Of a stretch of DNA of 8,229 nucleotides, positions 5,420 through 8,229 are shown piece after piece; positions within the stretch are counted from its first letter, which is position 1; each line of letters starts with the position of its first letter. This stretch comes from Xanthobacteraceae bacterium (GTDB lineage: Bacteria > Pseudomonadota > Alphaproteobacteria > Rhizobiales > Xanthobacteraceae), in contig JASHYD010000070.1 in NCBI GenBank assembly GCA_030043175.1, positions 1-8,229 on the forward strand, in the 5' to 3' direction. A model generated the notes under the pieces. That model saw only the letters and a program-made list of their open reading frames with translations, was not told where the DNA came from and ran no database searches. Both the position numbers and the translations under genes were made by a program.

Positions 5420-6588
5420 CACGCTGCCCCCCGCACCGCCTTGACAATCTTCTGGGCGGCGTCGTCGAGATCGTTGGCCGGCGTCACGTTGAGGTTGGAC
5501 GTGGCGATGATCTGTTTTCCTTTCTCGACGTTAGTACCCTCCAGGCGCACCACGAGCGGCACCCGCAAGCCGGCTTGCTTGACAGCGGCTACGACGCCTT
5601 CGGCGATGACGTCGCATCGCATGATTCCTCCAAAGATGTTGACCAGGATGCCCTTCACTTGGGGATCGGAGGTGATGATCTTAAACGCCGCCGCGACCCG
5701 GTCCTTGGTGGCACTGCCCCCGACGTCAAGGAAGTTGGCAGGGGATTCACCATACAGCTTGATAATATCCATGGTCGCCATGGCAAGTCCGGCGCCGTTG
5801 ACCATGCAGCCAATCGTTCCATCAAGCGCCACGTAGTTGAGGTCGTGTTTCGAAGCCTCGATCTCCTTTTCGTCCTCCTCGGTGATATCGCGCAACGCCA
5901 CGATATCGGCATGGCGGAACAGCGCGTTGTCATCGAAGATGATCTTGGCGTCGAGGCAGATGAGCTCGCCCGACTTGGTGACCACGAGCGGATTGACTTC
6001 CAGCAAGCTCATGTCCTTGGCGACGAATGCTGCGTAGAGCTTGGCGAGCAATCCTTCGACTTGCTTGGCAAGCGGGCCAGTCAGTCGCAGCGCTTGCGCC
6101 AGCCGCCGGCCATGGTGCGGCATGACGCCGGTTACCGGATCGATGGCGAAGGTGAAGATCTTCTCGGGCCTCTCACGCGCCACTTCCTCGACGTCCATGC
6201 CGCCTTCGGTTGACGCGACGAACGCAACGCGCGAAGTGACTCGGTCGACTAATGCCGACACGTAAAATTCTTTTTCTATCGCCGATCCCTCTTCAATATA
6301 GAGCCGGTTGACGACTTTGCCTTTGGGGCCGGTCTGATGGGTCACGAGCGACGAGCCCAAGATGCGCCTTGCCTCGCGGGTCACCGCCTCAATTGAGTTG
6401 ACGACCTTGACGCCGCCGGCTTTGCCGCGCCCACCCGCGTGGATTTGAGCCTTGACGACCCATACGGGCCCTCCGAGTTGATGCGCCGCTGTCTCGGCCT
6501 CGGCGACGGAGAACGCCGGAATGCCGCGCGGGACCGGAATCCCGAATTCTCGCAAGACAACTTTCGCCTGGTATTCGTGGATTTTCAT
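5419..6588 (-). CDS. sucC: Succinyl-CoA synthetase (ADP/GDP-forming), beta subunit
   Basis: A 389-residue ATP-grasp protein; E. coli SucC has 388. The N-terminus [16 protein letters not shown] fixes the ATG at 6588. The nucleotide-binding lysine (Lys46, in [18 protein letters not shown]), the metal-binding Asn199 of EVNP and Asp213 all fall at E. coli positions. The carboxy-terminal domain that meets the alpha subunit has [15 protein letters not shown] (260-274) and [10 protein letters not shown] (317-326). The [10 protein letters not shown] and [12 protein letters not shown] versions of the motifs favour true SucC over malate thiokinase MtkA. The stop codon overlaps the sucD start. The leader has only a weak Shine-Dalgarno (GAGAGA) close to the ATG. 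The gene is co-directional with mdh, 255 bp upstream; a repeat element lies in that gap, so it is uncertain whether all three genes share one transcript. Confidence 0.97.
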   Translation of the reverse strand: MKIHEYQAKVVLREFGIPVPRGIPAFSVAEAETAAHQLGGPVWVVKAQIHAGGRGKAGGVKVVNSIEAVTREARRILGSSLVTHQTGPKGKVVNRLYIEEGSAIEKEFYVSALVDRVTSRVAFVASTEGGMDVEEVARERPEKIFTFAIDPVTGVMPHHGRRLAQALRLTGPLAKQVEGLLAKLYAAFVAKDMSLLEVNPLVVTKSGELICLDAKIIFDDNALFRHADIVALRDITEEDEKEIEASKHDLNYVALDGTIGCMVNGAGLAMATMDIIKLYGESPANFLDVGGSATKDRVAAAFKIITSDPQVKGILVNIFGGIMRCDVIAEGVVAAVKQAGLRVPLVVRLEGTNVEKGKQIIATSNLNVTPANDLDDAAQKIVKAVRGAA

Positions 6589-6599
6589 GGTGTCTCTCG

Positions 6600-6631
6600 G
6601 AGGACAGAGGGCGGTCGACAGAGGACAGAGG
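6600..6631. repeat. Short direct repeat in the sucC leader
   Basis: GAGGACAGAGG occurs at 6600-6610 and again at 6621-6631, just upstream of the sucC start (on the coding strand, CCTCTGTCCTC twice). The tract is low in complexity and pyrimidine-rich on the coding strand. Whether it acts in translation or is a simple-repeat remnant is unknown. Confidence 0.5.
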
Positions 6632-6681
6632 AAGCAAAGCGATTAACGCGCAGTGCGGTCATGGTGAACCATTTACTCAAG

Positions 6682-6772
6682 GTCAGGGCCGGGCTGATAG
6701 CGGCCATCCGCGTCTTTGGGGCGTCCGGCACACTAGAAGGACGTGGATGCCCGCGGCAAGCGCCGCAATGAC
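6682..6772. repeat. Degenerate long inverted repeat (intergenic palindromic element) between mdh and sucC
   Basis: Two 33-base arms, 6682-6714 and 6740-6772, are inverted relative to each other with 23 of 33 positions matching, around a 25-base centre. Both arms begin with GTCA at the outer end and carry a GCCATCCGCGTC-like block at the inner end. This resembles the abundant intergenic palindromes I remember from Bradyrhizobium and Rhodopseudomonas-type genomes, with outer GTCATGGCCGGG and inner CCATCCACGTC. That resemblance is recollection and was not searched. The element would form a large hairpin in an mdh-sucC transcript and may be a decayed MITE-like repeat. It also explains why the open frames across this 255-bp gap look unlike proteins. 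Confidence 0.65.
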
Positions 6773-6843
6773 GGCGCATAGGTGATCGCATCGATCGACC
6801 ACGCTCTCGCGGAGGCCCTAGGCTTTCCGTCATCCGCCGTCTG

Positions 6844-8229
<1,386 letters not shown>

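Noticed and set aside
5419..6588. Malate-CoA ligase (mtkA/mtkB) of the serine cycle instead of sucC/sucD
   Set aside because: The key segments ([32 protein letters not shown] in the beta subunit; GPNCPGV and [10 protein letters not shown] in the alpha subunit) follow SucC/SucD and differ from the MtkA/MtkB versions I recall.

Overview
The window is high-GC and densely coded. It looks like chromosomal DNA of an alphaproteobacterium, most likely Hyphomicrobiales (Bradyrhizobium/Xanthobacteraceae-like). The clues are the mdh-sucC-sucD gene order, an Irr-type iron control element upstream of a bacterioferritin-associated ferredoxin, and a degenerate long inverted repeat that resembles intergenic repeats I recall from Bradyrhizobium-type genomes. 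I could not run a search, so the taxonomic call is inference.

Layout. (1) 1-596, plus strand: the C-terminal two thirds or so of a 6-phosphogluconate/beta-hydroxyacid-dehydrogenase-like oxidoreductase with a DUF1932-type C-terminal domain; its start lies outside the window. (2) 808-2175, minus strand, convergent with it: a fumarase/aspartase-superfamily lyase closest to 3-carboxy-cis,cis-muconate cycloisomerase (PcaB)-like proteins. (3) 2176-3256: about 1.1 kb without a convincing gene, with several stable hairpins and an Irr-box-like palindrome near its right end. (4) 3257-4369, plus strand: an iron-storage pair, bfd ([2Fe-2S] ferredoxin) and bfr (haem bacterioferritin with an intact ferroxidase centre), separated by 330 bp. 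Each has its own palindromic regulatory candidate in an AT-rich patch. (5) 4535-7806, minus strand: sucD, sucC and mdh, transcribed in the order mdh -> sucC -> sucD. sucC and sucD overlap by one base, and a degenerate inverted repeat lies between mdh and sucC. (6) 7807-8229: the mdh leader and upstream DNA, with a hairpin and a GC-rich repeat-like tract but no confident gene.

How the genes work together. Bfr stores iron as a ferric mineral, and Bfd is the electron donor that releases it; the regulatory candidates suggest that both are iron-controlled. Succinyl-CoA synthetase (SucCD) and malate dehydrogenase carry out two TCA-cycle steps. The usual rhizobial continuation into sucA-sucB is absent, because bfr lies convergently just after sucD. 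The dehydrogenase and the lyase look like catabolic or accessory enzymes of unknown substrate. I found no phage, transposase, CRISPR or defence genes. The points most worth checking are the iron-regulatory sites, the lyase's unusual active-site motif, the Bfd tail and the structured 1.1 kb gap.
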